64,000 nucleotides of DNA from contig CAKUON010000004.1 in the NCBI GenBank assembly GCA_934668875.1, positions 124,001 through 188,000 on the forward strand. Direction: 5' to 3'. Made by a program: the position numbers and the translations under genes. A model generated the notes under the pieces. The model was not told the origin of the DNA and made no database searches. It saw only the letters and a list, made by a program, of their open reading frames with translations. Positions 1 to 7,827 of the stretch are shown piece after piece. Origin of the DNA: an uncultured Collinsella sp. (GTDB lineage Bacteria; Actinomycetota; Coriobacteriia; Coriobacteriales; Coriobacteriaceae). Position 1 is the first letter of the stretch, and each line of letters opens with the position of its first letter.

Positions 1-1
1 G

Positions 2-955
2 AGCCGTACGAGCTTTGACTGGGGCATTCAGGTCCCGTTTGACGAGGGTCACGTGACCTACGTGTGGTTCGATGCGCTGCTCAACTATATGACTGCCGTC
101 GGCTACGGTGTCGACACCGACGAGGCCCGTGCCGAGCTGGCCTATCGCTGGCCCGCGCAGTTCCATATTGTGGGTAAGGACATCATTCGCTTCCACTGCG
201 TCATTTGGCCCGCCATGCTCATGGCCATCGGCGAGGCCCTGCCCGAGCACGTCTTTGCCCACGGCTTCCTGACCGTGCGCAATGCCGAGACCGGCAAGGC
301 CGAGAAGATGTCCAAGAGCCGCGGCAATGCCATCGCTCCGCAGGATGTTATCGACATGCTGGGCGTCGAGGGCTATCGCTACTACTTCATGACCGACGTC
401 GTCCCCGGCACCGACGGCGCCATCAGCTTCGAGCGCATGGAGCAGGTCTACAACGCCGACCTGGCCAACAGCTGGGGCAATCTTATCTCGCGCTCGCTCA
501 ACATGAGCGGCAAGTACTTTGACGGTTGCGCGCCCGCCAAGCCTGCATCGTTCGATGCGTTCGACAACCCGCTGGCAAAGATTGCCGACGGTTTGGTCGA
601 GCGCTACATGGCCAAGATGGACGTGCTCGATTACGGTGGAGCCAAGGATGAGGTCATGGAACTCATCCATGCTGCTAACCACTACATCGAGGACTCCGAG
701 CCCTGGGCGCTTGCCAAGGACGAGGCTAAGGCCGACGAGCTGGCATTTGTGATCTACAACCTGCTCGAGGCCATCCGCATCGCCGCTCACCTGCTGATGC
801 CGCTCATGCCCCAGACCTCTGCCGAGGCCCTGCGCCGCCTGTCCTGTGAGGGCGAGGCCGCGAGCGACGACCTCAAGGGCATTTGCGCTTGGGGTCTGCT
901 TGCTGGTGGTCAGCCCGTCGAGAAGGGCGAGCCGCTGTTCCCGCGTCTGGGCTAA
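2..955 (+). CDS. metG: Methionyl-tRNA synthetase, C-terminal part (5' end outside window)
   Basis: Class I aminoacyl-tRNA synthetase that charges tRNA-Met in the cytoplasm. The open frame runs in from the window edge, so the HIGH signature and most of the Rossmann fold are missing. The visible 317 residues include YVWFDALLNY, the IVGKDIIRFH segment and the KMSKS loop (about residue 102 of the visible part), followed by the alpha-helical anticodon-binding domain ending HLLMPLMPQTSAEALRRL. It stops without a C-terminal EMAP-like dimerisation domain, so this is the short form. A strong hairpin terminator follows and rsmA starts about 110 bases downstream. Identity is secure. Confidence 0.96.
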   Translation, partial: SRTSFDWGIQVPFDEGHVTYVWFDALLNYMTAVGYGVDTDEARAELAYRWPAQFHIVGKDIIRFHCVIWPAMLMAIGEALPEHVFAHGFLTVRNAETGKAEKMSKSRGNAIAPQDVIDMLGVEGYRYYFMTDVVPGTDGAISFERMEQVYNADLANSWGNLISRSLNMSGKYFDGCAPAKPASFDAFDNPLAKIADGLVERYMAKMDVLDYGGAKDEVMELIHAANHYIEDSEPWALAKDEAKADELAFVIYNLLEAIRIAAHLLMPLMPQTSAEALRRLSCEGEAASDDLKGICAWGLLAGGQPVEKGEPLFPRLG

Positions 956-997
956 GACGTCGCGCGAGTGCCATATCGGCAATTTGCAGTTTAGCTG

Positions 998-1032
998 TAA
1001 GGGCATGGCCGCAACGGTCCATGCCCTTTTAC
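998..1032 (+). terminator. Intrinsic terminator after metG
   Basis: A perfect stem (AAGGGCATGG pairing with CCATGCCCTT) is followed by a T-rich tract. It lies between metG and the ribosome binding site of rsmA, so rsmA has its own promoter or depends on read-through. Confidence 0.8.
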
Positions 1033-1066
1033 TTTACGATGCAGCCACCATGTTAAGGAGGCAACC

Positions 1067-1927
1067 ATGACAACTTCGCCTTTGGCAAACCCCACGGCAA
1101 CTAGGGAGCTGCTAGAGGAGTTTGGCCTTGCGACCAAGCATCGCCTGGGCCAAAACTTCCTGATCGACAACCATGTGATCGAACGTATCTGTGAGCTCGC
1201 TGAGCTTGCGGGCGATGAGCGCGTGCTCGAGGTCGGCCCGGGTTGCGGCACGCTGACGTTGGCCCTGCTGCAGGAGGCGGCGTGCGTTACGTCGATTGAG
1301 GCCGATCCTGAGCTTGAGCCGGTGCTCGATGCCCACGCCGCCGACTATGCCAACTTCCGCTTTATCATGGGCGATGCGCTCAAGGTGACGCCGGAGCAGA
1401 TTGAGCAGGCCGCCGGTGGTGAACCCACGGTGTTTGTCGCGAATCTGCCCTATAACGTGGCGGCGACGATCATCCTTCAGTTCTTCCAGACGATGCCCGC
1501 GCTTAAGCGCGCTGTCGTCATGGTGCAAAAGGAAGTTGCAGATCGTATTGCCGCAGTGCCGGGCAACAAGACCTATGGCGGCTACACGGCAAAGCTCGGC
1601 CTGTATGCGCAGGTGACGGGGCGCTTTGAGGTGCCGCCGCGCTGCTTTATGCCGGCGCCGCATGTGGATTCTGCCGTAGTACGCATCGATCGCGTTGACG
1701 GCGTGGTACCCGAGGGCCTCGACCGCGAGTTTGTGGCTCGTGTGATCGACGCCGCGTTTGCTCAGCGCCGCAAGACGATTCGCAACTCCATGAGCGCCAA
1801 CGGCTTTGCCAAGGACGTGCTCGACGCCGCCTTTGAGGCCTGCGGTATCGCATCCACTACGCGCGCCGAGACGCTCGACGTCGCCGCCTTTGTGTGCCTG
1901 GCTCGGGAGCTTTCCCATGACGCTTAA
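1067..1927 (+). CDS. rsmA: 16S rRNA (adenine1518-N6/adenine1519-N6)-dimethyltransferase
   Basis: SAM-dependent enzyme that dimethylates two adjacent adenines near the 3' end of 16S rRNA during small-subunit maturation. The 286-residue protein has the family's opening LGQNFL, the SAM-binding VLEVGPGCGTLT and the catalytic NLPYNV motif, with the AQRRKTIRNS segment in the C-terminal domain. The length is normal for KsgA/RsmA. The ATG is preceded by AAGGAGG at good spacing. The last 11 bases overlap the start of the TatD-type gene, so the two are translationally coupled; metG, rsmA and tatD grouping is a common housekeeping order. Confidence 0.96.
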   Translation: MTTSPLANPTATRELLEEFGLATKHRLGQNFLIDNHVIERICELAELAGDERVLEVGPGCGTLTLALLQEAACVTSIEADPELEPVLDAHAADYANFRFIMGDALKVTPEQIEQAAGGEPTVFVANLPYNVAATIILQFFQTMPALKRAVVMVQKEVADRIAAVPGNKTYGGYTAKLGLYAQVTGRFEVPPRCFMPAPHVDSAVVRIDRVDGVVPEGLDREFVARVIDAAFAQRRKTIRNSMSANGFAKDVLDAAFEACGIASTTRAETLDVAAFVCLARELSHDA

Positions 1928-2834
1928 TGCCGAACGCGTGACGTTTACCAAGAAAAAGAAGACGGTTGCTTGTCCCGTGCCCTTGGCACCGCTTGCCGAC
2001 ACACATGCGCATCTGCTTTCGTTCTGGGGCAAGGATGTGCCCGAGACACTCGTGCGTGCCAAGGCGGCGGGCATCGACCTGTTGGTGACGGTCTTCGATC
2101 CCATTGCCGATAAGCGCAGCGTGACGGACTATAGCGACTGGCTGACGCGCGAGATTCTGCCGATGCAGGATATCCCGCAGATCAAGTATCTTGCCGGCGT
2201 GCATCCGTATGGCGCGCCGGACTATACCGACGACGTTCACGCACAGGTCGTTGCCGCGCTCGATGACCCTTTGTGCGCCGGTATCGGCGAGATTGGTCTG
2301 GACTACCACATGGATTACGACGACGACATCGCGCCGGCGCCCCACAGCGTGCAGATTGACTGCATGACGCGCCAGCTCGAAGTTGCCGTGCGCCGCAATG
2401 TGCCGGTGGAGCTGCATCTGCGTCACGAGGACATGGACCAGGAGCGTACCTCGCACGTGGACGCCTACAACGTGCTTCGTGAGGTGGGCGTGCCCCAGAC
2501 CGGTTGTGTGCTGCACTGCTTTGGCGAGGACCGCGCCACGATGGAGCGCTTTGTGGAGCTGGGCTGCTATATCGCCTATGGTGGTGCGGCCACCTTTAAG
2601 CGCAACGACGACGTGCGCGAGGCATTTGCGGCGACCCCGCTCGACCGCATTTTGTTCGAGACGGATTGCCCGTATATGGCTCCGGAGCCCATCCGCGGTC
2701 TTGAATGCGAGCCCGCAATGATCTCCATTACGGCAAACGCGCTGGTTAACGACCGTGTCGATCGCACTGGTGAGGACGCCGAGACAATCGCGCAAGCCGC
2801 TTGGGAGAATGCCTGCAAACTTTTTCAAAAATAG
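1917..2834 (+). CDS. TatD-family metal-dependent hydrolase
   Basis: Predicted deoxyribonuclease-like amidohydrolase of the TatD family (TIM barrel, two divalent metals). Of its 305 residues, DTHAH supplies the first metal ligands, GEIGLDYH the bridging Glu, LHLRHE and LHCFGED further His ligands, and LFETDCPYMAPEP the final Asp. The chosen ATG lies inside the end of rsmA (11-base overlap); a longer frame exists upstream but would sit deep inside rsmA. The lysine-rich N-terminus before the barrel (about residues 10-14) is unusual for the family but short. The exact substrate is not deducible. Confidence 0.9.
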   Translation: MTLNAERVTFTKKKKTVACPVPLAPLADTHAHLLSFWGKDVPETLVRAKAAGIDLLVTVFDPIADKRSVTDYSDWLTREILPMQDIPQIKYLAGVHPYGAPDYTDDVHAQVVAALDDPLCAGIGEIGLDYHMDYDDDIAPAPHSVQIDCMTRQLEVAVRRNVPVELHLRHEDMDQERTSHVDAYNVLREVGVPQTGCVLHCFGEDRATMERFVELGCYIAYGGAATFKRNDDVREAFAATPLDRILFETDCPYMAPEPIRGLECEPAMISITANALVNDRVDRTGEDAETIAQAAWENACKLFQK

Positions 2835-2837
2835 TTC

Positions 2838-2866
2838 TTGCGTTCGTGGTGGCGCTCCGTTATTCT
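2838..2866 (+). promoter_or_regulatory. Promoter of tRNA-Leu
   Basis: TTGCGT at 2838 and TATTCT at 2861 are separated by exactly 17 bases, and the tRNA begins 11 bases after the -10 box. Confidence 0.6.
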
Positions 2867-2877
2867 AATTTCTGCAC

Positions 2878-2964
2878 GCGGGCGTGGCGGAATTGGCAGA
2901 CGCGTACGGTTCAGGTCCGTATGGGGGCAACCCCATGAAGGTTCAAGTCCTTTCGCCCGCACCA
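2878..2964 (+). tRNA. tRNA-Leu (anticodon CAG)
   Basis: An 87-base class II tRNA with acceptor stem GCGGGCG pairing with CGCCCGC, encoded CCA, a long variable arm (TGGGGGCAACCCCA), T-loop TTCAAGT, and anticodon stem ACGG/CCGT around loop TTCAGGT, giving anticodon CAG. Its 3' part is duplicated 189 bases downstream (see the repeat at 3007). Confidence 0.96.
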
Positions 2965-2973
2965 TTAAATGAG

Positions 2974-3001
2974 AGAGCTCCCAGCAATGGGAGCTTTTTT
3001 G
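2974..3001 (+). terminator. Terminator of tRNA-Leu
   Basis: AGCTCCCAGCAATGGGAGCT folds into a short hairpin and is followed by six T. The same hairpin recurs at 3162 after the duplicated tRNA end. Confidence 0.85.
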
Positions 3002-3006
3002 TTATG

Positions 3007-3195
3007 GGCTCATCGCAGGGACTTGAACCTGCGAAGGAGCGAGCGTTAAGAAAACGCGGAGCGTTTTTAGCGAGCTGGCGAGGACGCCGGCAGGCGGCCG
3101 AAGCCGGTGCGGATCCGCGGAGCGGATACGCGGACGTCCTTTCGCCCGCACCATTGATTGAAAGAGCTCCCAGCAATGGGGGCTTTTTTGTTATG
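3007..3195 (+). repeat. tRNA-end duplicating palindromic unit, copy A (tRNA-Leu)
   Basis: After the tRNA-Leu terminator comes an inverted copy of the tRNA's T-arm (GGACTTGAACC, 3019-3029). A GC-rich core with three hairpins follows: AAAACGC/GCGTTTT near 3051, CCGGC/GCCGG near 3087 and ATCCGC/GCGGAT near 3113. Then comes a second copy of the tRNA 3' end with its terminator (3136-3195, 56 of 60 bases identical to 2947-3006). Two more units of this kind sit at the tRNA-Arg genes. No protein is plausibly encoded; frames through it are chance. What makes and moves it is unknown. Confidence 0.8.
3162..3191 (+). terminator. Duplicated terminator at the end of copy A
   Basis: Near-copy of the tRNA-Leu terminator with one base changed in the stem, followed by T6. 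It now precedes the SPFH gene. Confidence 0.7.
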
Positions 3196-3252
3196 CACGA
3201 TCTCCTTGGACGGGTATCCTAATGGCAACGTGTGCCTATCAGAGGAGAGACC

Positions 3253-4191
3253 ATGCTGTTTTCCGGTATCATCGCTGCCCTTACGAGCCTTTTGATTCCC
3301 ATCATCATCCTGCTGCTGTTGCTTCCCAACGCCTGCTACGTCGTTGAGCAGCAGCACGCTGTGATCATCGAGCGCTTGGGTAAGTTCAATCGTATCGTCA
3401 ACGCGGGCTTCCACGTGAAGGTGCCCGTGATCGACCGCAAGGCCGCCACGGTGAGCCTGCGCACCATGAAAAACGGTTTTGGCATCGACGTTAAGACCCA
3501 GGACAACGTGACCATCGGCCTTGAGGTCTCCGCTCAGTACCACGTGAGCTACGACATGGGCGCCGGCCCGGCAGATTCGGGCATCTACAAGAGCTACTAC
3601 ATGCTGCAGGAGCCCGTCGACCAGATGCGTGACTTCATCACCGACGCCCTGCGCTCTTCGATTCCTGTCTACACACTCGATGAGGTCTTTGCCAAGAAGG
3701 ATGACATCGCCAAGGATGTCAACGCTACCGTTTCCGAGCAGATGGCCGCCTACGGCTTCACCCTCGTGTCGACGCTCATCACCAAAATCGCACTGCCGAC
3801 CGAGGTTGAGAACTCCATGAACGACATCAACGCCGCCCAGCGCAAGCGCGCTGCGGCACAGGAGCTCGCCGAGGCAGACCGCATCAAGCGCGTTACCGAG
3901 GCGACCGCCGAGGCCGAGGCAATGGAAAAGGCGGGCGAGGGCATCGCCAACCAGCGCAAGGCCATCGCACTGGGTATCAAAGATTCGCTCGAGATCATCC
4001 AGGAGACGGGTGTCGGCAATGACGAGGCCAACCAACTGTTCATGTTTACGCAGTGGTCCGAGATGATGACGGAGTTCGCTCGCACGGGTAAAACCTCGAC
4101 GGTCGTGCTGCCGAGCGACTTTTCGCAGTCGGCCTCGATGTTCGAGCAGATGCTGGCCGCCGGCAAAGTTCAAAACGATTCGAAGGAGTAG
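3253..4191 (+). CDS. SPFH/Band 7 domain membrane protein (stomatin-like)
   Basis: A 312-residue protein with one N-terminal membrane segment (about residues 4-24, rich in Ile and Leu) followed by the Band 7 fold starting VVEQQHAVIIERLGKF and a long Ala/Glu-rich coiled coil (about 190-240). Such proteins oligomerise at membranes as scaffolds for microdomains or proteases. No NfeD-type partner or protease gene is adjacent, so the role here is open. The ATG at 3253 has AGAGGAGAG just upstream; an in-frame GTG 21 bases earlier is less likely. It ends 6 bases before rlmH, suggesting co-transcription. Confidence 0.88.
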   Translation: MLFSGIIAALTSLLIPIIILLLLLPNACYVVEQQHAVIIERLGKFNRIVNAGFHVKVPVIDRKAATVSLRTMKNGFGIDVKTQDNVTIGLEVSAQYHVSYDMGAGPADSGIYKSYYMLQEPVDQMRDFITDALRSSIPVYTLDEVFAKKDDIAKDVNATVSEQMAAYGFTLVSTLITKIALPTEVENSMNDINAAQRKRAAAQELAEADRIKRVTEATAEAEAMEKAGEGIANQRKAIALGIKDSLEIIQETGVGNDEANQLFMFTQWSEMMTEFARTGKTSTVVLPSDFSQSASMFEQMLAAGKVQNDSKE

Positions 4192-4197
4192 ACGCGC

Positions 4198-4668
4198 GTG
4201 AAATACACCGTCGTTTGCGTCGGTAAGCTCAAGGAGCGCTTTTGGAAGGACGCGTGCGCTGAGTACACCAAGCGCCTAGGTGCCTATGCCAAGGTGGATA
4301 TCCGCGAGGTGGCCGATATCGACCCGGCTAAGGCGGGCGGCGTGGATGCCGCGCGCGACAAGGAGGGGGCGGCGATTCTTGCCGCCTTGCCATCTCGAGC
4401 GCATGTGATCCTGCTGGCTATCGAGGGCAAGGAGCGCTCGAGCGAGGAGTTTTCGGCGAGGCTCGACGATCTTATGCTGCGAGGCAGCAGCGACATTGCC
4501 TTTGTAATCGGCGGTTCGGACGGCGTGAGTGATGACGTGCGCGCACGAGCCGACGAGATGCTCAGCTTTGGACGCATTACCTTGCCGCATAACCTGGCGC
4601 GTGTGGTGCTGCTGGAGCAGATTTACCGTGCCTGCAAGATCAGTCGTGGCGAGCCGTATCACAAATAG
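4198..4668 (+). CDS. rlmH: 23S rRNA (pseudouridine1915-N3)-methyltransferase
   Basis: SPOUT-class enzyme that methylates pseudouridine 1915 in helix 69 of 23S rRNA on assembled ribosomes. The 156 residues match the usual length. They include the SAM-binding knot pieces LLAIEGKERSSEEFS and FVIGGSDGVSD, and the family's C-terminal LLEQIYRACKISRGEPYHK. Translation begins at GTG, with the binding site GAAGGAG overlapping the stop of the SPFH gene, so the two are probably coupled. Confidence 0.95.
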   Translation: MKYTVVCVGKLKERFWKDACAEYTKRLGAYAKVDIREVADIDPAKAGGVDAARDKEGAAILAALPSRAHVILLAIEGKERSSEEFSARLDDLMLRGSSDIAFVIGGSDGVSDDVRARADEMLSFGRITLPHNLARVVLLEQIYRACKISRGEPYHK

Positions 4669-4741
4669 GTCGGCAATACGAAACAATGGCGTGGGACAAT
4701 ACCTTTCGTTTTGAGGAATGTGTCTGAAAGGACTATGCGAT

Positions 4742-5512
4742 ATGAAGATTGGATTTGTCGGTTTTGGCAATATGGCGAGCGCTATGGCCGATGGCTGGAT
4801 CGCTGCCGGTGTAGCTGCGAGCGACATGTGCGCCTGCGCGGGTCGCTACGACGCACTGGTTGAGCGCTGCGAGGCGCGCGGCATGGTCGCCTGCCACGAT
4901 GCCGCCGAGGTTGTCGCCGCATCCGATATCGTGGTCGCTGCGGTCAAACCGTACATGATCGAGAAGGTATTCGCCCCGCTCAAGGATGCTCTTGCCAAAA
5001 AGGTCGTTCTGTCGGTTGCCTGGACCTGGGACAGTGCCAAGTGGGAGCAGGTCCTGCCGGGCGTCTCGCATATCTCGACGGTGCCCAACACGCCGGTTTC
5101 GGTGGGCGAGGGCGTCATCGCCTGCGAGAAGGCTTCGACGCTTAACGACGAGCAGCGTGCTGTGGTGCTCGACCTGCTCGGTAAGCTTGGCGCTGTCGTC
5201 GAGCTCGACACAAGCCTGCTGTTTGTGGGCGGCACGGTGGGTGGTTGCGCTCCGGCGTTTGTCGCCATGGCAATCGAGGCCCTGGGCGATGCAGCGGTCA
5301 AGCACGGTATCCCGCGTGCTGATGCCTATCGCATTGTGAGCCAGATGGTGCTGGGTACGGCAAAGCTGCAGCTCGCAACCGGTCAGCATCCCGCAGCGAT
5401 GAAGGATGCCGTGTGCTCGCCCGGCGGTGCCACCATCAAGGGCGTCGTCGCGCTCGAGGACGCCGGCATGCGCAGCGCCCTGGTCAAGGCAATCGACGCA
5501 ACCCTCCAGTAA
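4742..5512 (+). CDS. proC: Pyrroline-5-carboxylate reductase
   Basis: Last step of proline synthesis: NAD(P)H-dependent reduction of pyrroline-5-carboxylate to proline. The 256-residue protein begins with the dinucleotide-binding GFVGFGNMASAM, has AAVKPYMI and the VPNTPVSVGEGVIA segment, and ends with the family signature VCSPGGATIKGVVALEDAGMR near the C-terminus. The ATG at 4742 follows GAAAGGAC; an upstream in-frame start eight codons earlier lacks a good site. No other proline gene is adjacent. A nested palindrome follows the gene. Confidence 0.93.
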   Translation: MKIGFVGFGNMASAMADGWIAAGVAASDMCACAGRYDALVERCEARGMVACHDAAEVVAASDIVVAAVKPYMIEKVFAPLKDALAKKVVLSVAWTWDSAKWEQVLPGVSHISTVPNTPVSVGEGVIACEKASTLNDEQRAVVLDLLGKLGAVVELDTSLLFVGGTVGGCAPAFVAMAIEALGDAAVKHGIPRADAYRIVSQMVLGTAKLQLATGQHPAAMKDAVCSPGGATIKGVVALEDAGMRSALVKAIDATLQ

Positions 5513-5525
5513 AACCTGCTATTTA

Positions 5526-5658
5526 GGGACAGGTTTATGTTGGCAGGTTTTTCCTGCGGTTTTGTCCTTTTAGCGAAAAGTGCCCCGCAACTGGCTCAAT
5601 TCCAGTTGCGGGGCACTTGCGTTTGCCCAGATAAAACCGACCAAAGTAAACCTGTCCC
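5526..5658. repeat. Nested palindrome E1 (outer arms plus perfect inner hairpin)
   Basis: Outer arms at 5526-5556 and 5628-5658 are inverted copies, about 80 % matched. Inside them is a perfect 16-bp hairpin (5579-5594 with 5602-5617) whose base is AGTGCCCC/GGGGCACT and whose loop contains AATT. The inner hairpin can terminate the minus-strand gene next door because TTTTCGC follows on that strand. The right arm recurs at 50165, and the inner hairpin resembles that at 51769. Confidence 0.75.
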
Positions 5659-5669
5659 TTTTTGGCAGG

Positions 5670-5843
5670 TTAGTCCCAGAAGCTGTCTTCTTCGTCCTCG
5701 GACTTGGGGCCGCGGTCGACATACATCTTATGGGTGCGCTTCTCCATTACAAAGGCAATAATCGCAAACAGCAGGATGCCGCCGGCGAAAAGGATGGCAA
5801 AACCGGTGCGGGTGCCAAACAAAAAGGAAAAAACTGCGTCCAT
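5670..5843 (-). CDS. Small single-pass membrane protein, 57 residues
   Basis: Not a known family to me. The frame starts at an ATG preceded by GAAGG on the minus strand and encodes 57 residues. The N-terminus is MDAVFSFLFGTRTGF, a hydrophobic span covers about residues 15-33 (AILFAGGILLFAIIAFVM), then comes a basic MEKRTHKMYVDRG turn and an acidic tail ending SEDEEDSFWD. The clean hydrophobic span, positive-inside residues after it and codon use like the neighbours argue that it is real. It lies between proC and serS on the opposite strand, with palindrome E1 as its likely terminator. Confidence 0.72.
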   Translation of the reverse strand: MDAVFSFLFGTRTGFAILFAGGILLFAIIAFVMEKRTHKMYVDRGPKSEDEEDSFWD

Positions 5844-5954
5844 TGGGTGCCTTCTTGCGTAGTTGAGTTGGGTCGTAAACGCTCATAAGTATATACTTGC
5901 CCATACATGTACAAGGTTGCAACCTAAATGGAATGTATATCGCCGGAGGATCTA

Positions 5955-7238
5955 ATGCTTGATATCAAGTTTGTTCGCGAGAACCCCGATGCCATCGATG
6001 TCGCCATGGCTAACCGCCAGACGTCTTGGGATCGCGAGAAGTTCTTTGAGCTCGACGACGAGCGTCGTGCCGTCATCACTGAGGTTGAGGAACTTCAAGC
6101 CACGCGCAATGCCGAGTCCAAGAAGATCGGCGCCCTGATGAAGGAGGGCAAGAAGGACGAGGCCGAGGCCGCCAAAGAGGCCGTGCGCGCCGTCAACGAG
6201 AAGATTGACGGTCTGGCCGAGCGCCGCACCGCCCTCGAGCAGGAGCAGTACGACTTCATGGCTCACCTGCCCAACATTCCGTGCGATGCCACGCCGTACG
6301 GCAAGGACGAGGACGAGAACATCGAGCGCCGCCGCTGGGGCACCCCGCGCGAGTTCGACTTCGACTTTAAGCCGCACTGGGACCTGGGTACCGACCTCGA
6401 CATCCTCGACTTCGAGCGTGGCAACAAGCTCTCCGGCAGCCGCTTCACCGTTCTCGGTGGCGCCGGCGCCCGCCTGGAGCGCGCCCTTATCAACTTCTTC
6501 CTGGACACGCACACGAGCCGTGGCTTCAAGGAGTGGTGGCCGCCTATCGTTGTCAAGCGTCAGACCATGTTCGGTACGGGCCAGCTGCCCAAGTTCGAGG
6601 ACGACGCCTATCACGTCTCGGGCGACAACTTCCTGATCCCTACCGCCGAGGTCGTGCTCACCAACCTGCACGCCGGTGAGGTCCTCGACGCCGACACTCT
6701 GCCGCGTCGCTACACTGCCTTCACCCCCTGCTTCCGCGAGGAGGCCGGTTCCGCCGGTCGCGATACCCGTGGCATCATCCGTCAGCACGAGTTCGACAAG
6801 GTCGAGATGGTCAAGTTCGCTAAGCCGGAGGAGTCCGACGAGGAGCTCGAGAGCATGACCGCCGAGGCCGAGTACCTGCTGCAGCAGCTGGGCCTTCCGT
6901 ATCGCGTGATTAGCCTGTGCACCGGCGACTTGGGCTTCTCTGCCCGTCAGACCTACGACATCGAGGTCTGGCTGCCGAGCTACAACGCTTACAAGGAGAT
7001 CAGCTCCTGCTCCAACTGCGGTGACTTCCAGGCTCGCCGCGCCAACATCAAGTATCGCGACCCCGAGAACTTCAAGGGTTCGCGCTACCTGCACACCCTT
7101 AACGGTTCCGGCCTGCCGGCTGGTCGTACCATGGCTGCCATTCTGGAGAACTACCAGAATGCCGACGGCACCATCACGATTCCCGAGGTTTTGCGTCCCT
7201 ACATGGGCGGCCTCGAGAAGATCGAGCCGGTCGCGTAG
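5955..7238 (+). CDS. serS: Seryl-tRNA synthetase
   Basis: Class II synthetase that charges tRNA-Ser (and tRNA-Sec if present). The 427-residue protein starts [12 protein letters not shown], has the N-terminal two-helix coiled-coil arm (about 30-105), motif 2 [17 protein letters not shown] and motif 3 [18 protein letters not shown], and ends at normal length. The ATG at 5955 follows CGGAGGA. The gene stands alone, with a terminator after it. Confidence 0.97.
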   Translation: MLDIKFVRENPDAIDVAMANRQTSWDREKFFELDDERRAVITEVEELQATRNAESKKIGALMKEGKKDEAEAAKEAVRAVNEKIDGLAERRTALEQEQYDFMAHLPNIPCDATPYGKDEDENIERRRWGTPREFDFDFKPHWDLGTDLDILDFERGNKLSGSRFTVLGGAGARLERALINFFLDTHTSRGFKEWWPPIVVKRQTMFGTGQLPKFEDDAYHVSGDNFLIPTAEVVLTNLHAGEVLDADTLPRRYTAFTPCFREEAGSAGRDTRGIIRQHEFDKVEMVKFAKPEESDEELESMTAEAEYLLQQLGLPYRVISLCTGDLGFSARQTYDIEVWLPSYNAYKEISSCSNCGDFQARRANIKYRDPENFKGSRYLHTLNGSGLPAGRTMAAILENYQNADGTITIPEVLRPYMGGLEKIEPVA

Positions 7239-7261
7239 GCTAGCTACATAAGCGATTTGAT

Positions 7262-7291
7262 GGGGCGCTCCTGTCTGGGGCGCCCTATTTT
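7262..7291 (+). terminator. Terminator after serS
   Basis: GGGCGC and GCGCCC pair around a short loop and are followed by ATTTTG. Confidence 0.65.
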
Positions 7292-7339
7292 GTGCGCAGA
7301 CCCATACCATGTCGTGCGGACAGCTCAATAGAAAATACA

Positions 7340-7353
7340 CGAACAAACGTTCT
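7340..7353. promoter_or_regulatory. SOS (LexA)-like box
   Basis: CGAAC-AAAC-GTTCT matches the Gram-positive/actinobacterial LexA consensus CGAAC-N4-GTTCG in all but the last base. It lies 60 bases before the start of the 125-residue gene, where a promoter would be. Single box; regulation by LexA is inferred. Confidence 0.5.
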
Positions 7354-7412
7354 GTATATAGCTATCTACCTGCTATGCTTTTGTTAGATAAGAGCGAGAG
7401 AAAGGGGATGCA

Positions 7413-7790
7413 ATGGAGTTGTTCGATGAGCGGGTGGTTATGTTCGAGAGCGATGAAGGCGGTGAGTACCTGCTGGTAACGTGCGAGCCATCGGGTATGG
7501 GCGGCTTGGTGGTTCGGCAGGTGAGTGAGGGGCCGCTGACGCGATGGTGCTATGAGGAGTCGCCGCATGTGGTCGAGACGTTTGTGCCACGCGAGGGACT
7601 TGCGGCACTTGAGCACTTCTATGGGGTTGGAACTTCTAACCAGGTTGCTCGCATGCTGAGCATCTCGTTTGCCGACTACGATTGTGCCCAACGGGTGCGG
7701 TCGCTTCTGGGGGAACTTGATGCAAGGTATGACGTAGTCGAGAATCCGATCGATCGCACGGGGAACGCTAATGCATGCGGAGCAGCATGA
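7413..7790 (+). CDS. Hypothetical protein, 125 residues
   Basis: I do not recognise the family. It has no signal peptide, membrane span or obvious catalytic motif. The N-terminal part (MELFDERVVMFESDEGGEYLLV) looks like beta strands, and the middle (EGLAALEHFYGVGTSNQVARMLSISFADYDCAQRVRSLL) is predominantly helical. The ATG has GAAAGGGG at good spacing. It is preceded by a LexA-like box at 7340, so it may be a DNA-damage-induced gene, but nothing in the protein itself shows this. It ends about 80 bases before the tRNA-Arg cluster and has no other neighbour in its transcript. Confidence 0.7.
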   Translation: MELFDERVVMFESDEGGEYLLVTCEPSGMGGLVVRQVSEGPLTRWCYEESPHVVETFVPREGLAALEHFYGVGTSNQVARMLSISFADYDCAQRVRSLLGELDARYDVVENPIDRTGNANACGAA

Positions 7791-7827
7791 TAAAAACTGC
7801 GTTCCACAAAAAAGTTTGAGATTGTGC

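Noticed and set aside
2884..3222. Open frame running through tRNA-Leu and the palindromic unit
   Set aside because: It reads tRNA sequence as protein; the frame exists only because of the tRNA and its duplicate.
5537..5888. Plus-strand frames between proC and serS
   Set aside because: They run across palindrome E1 and antisense to the 57-residue gene, which has the better start site and a sensible membrane span.
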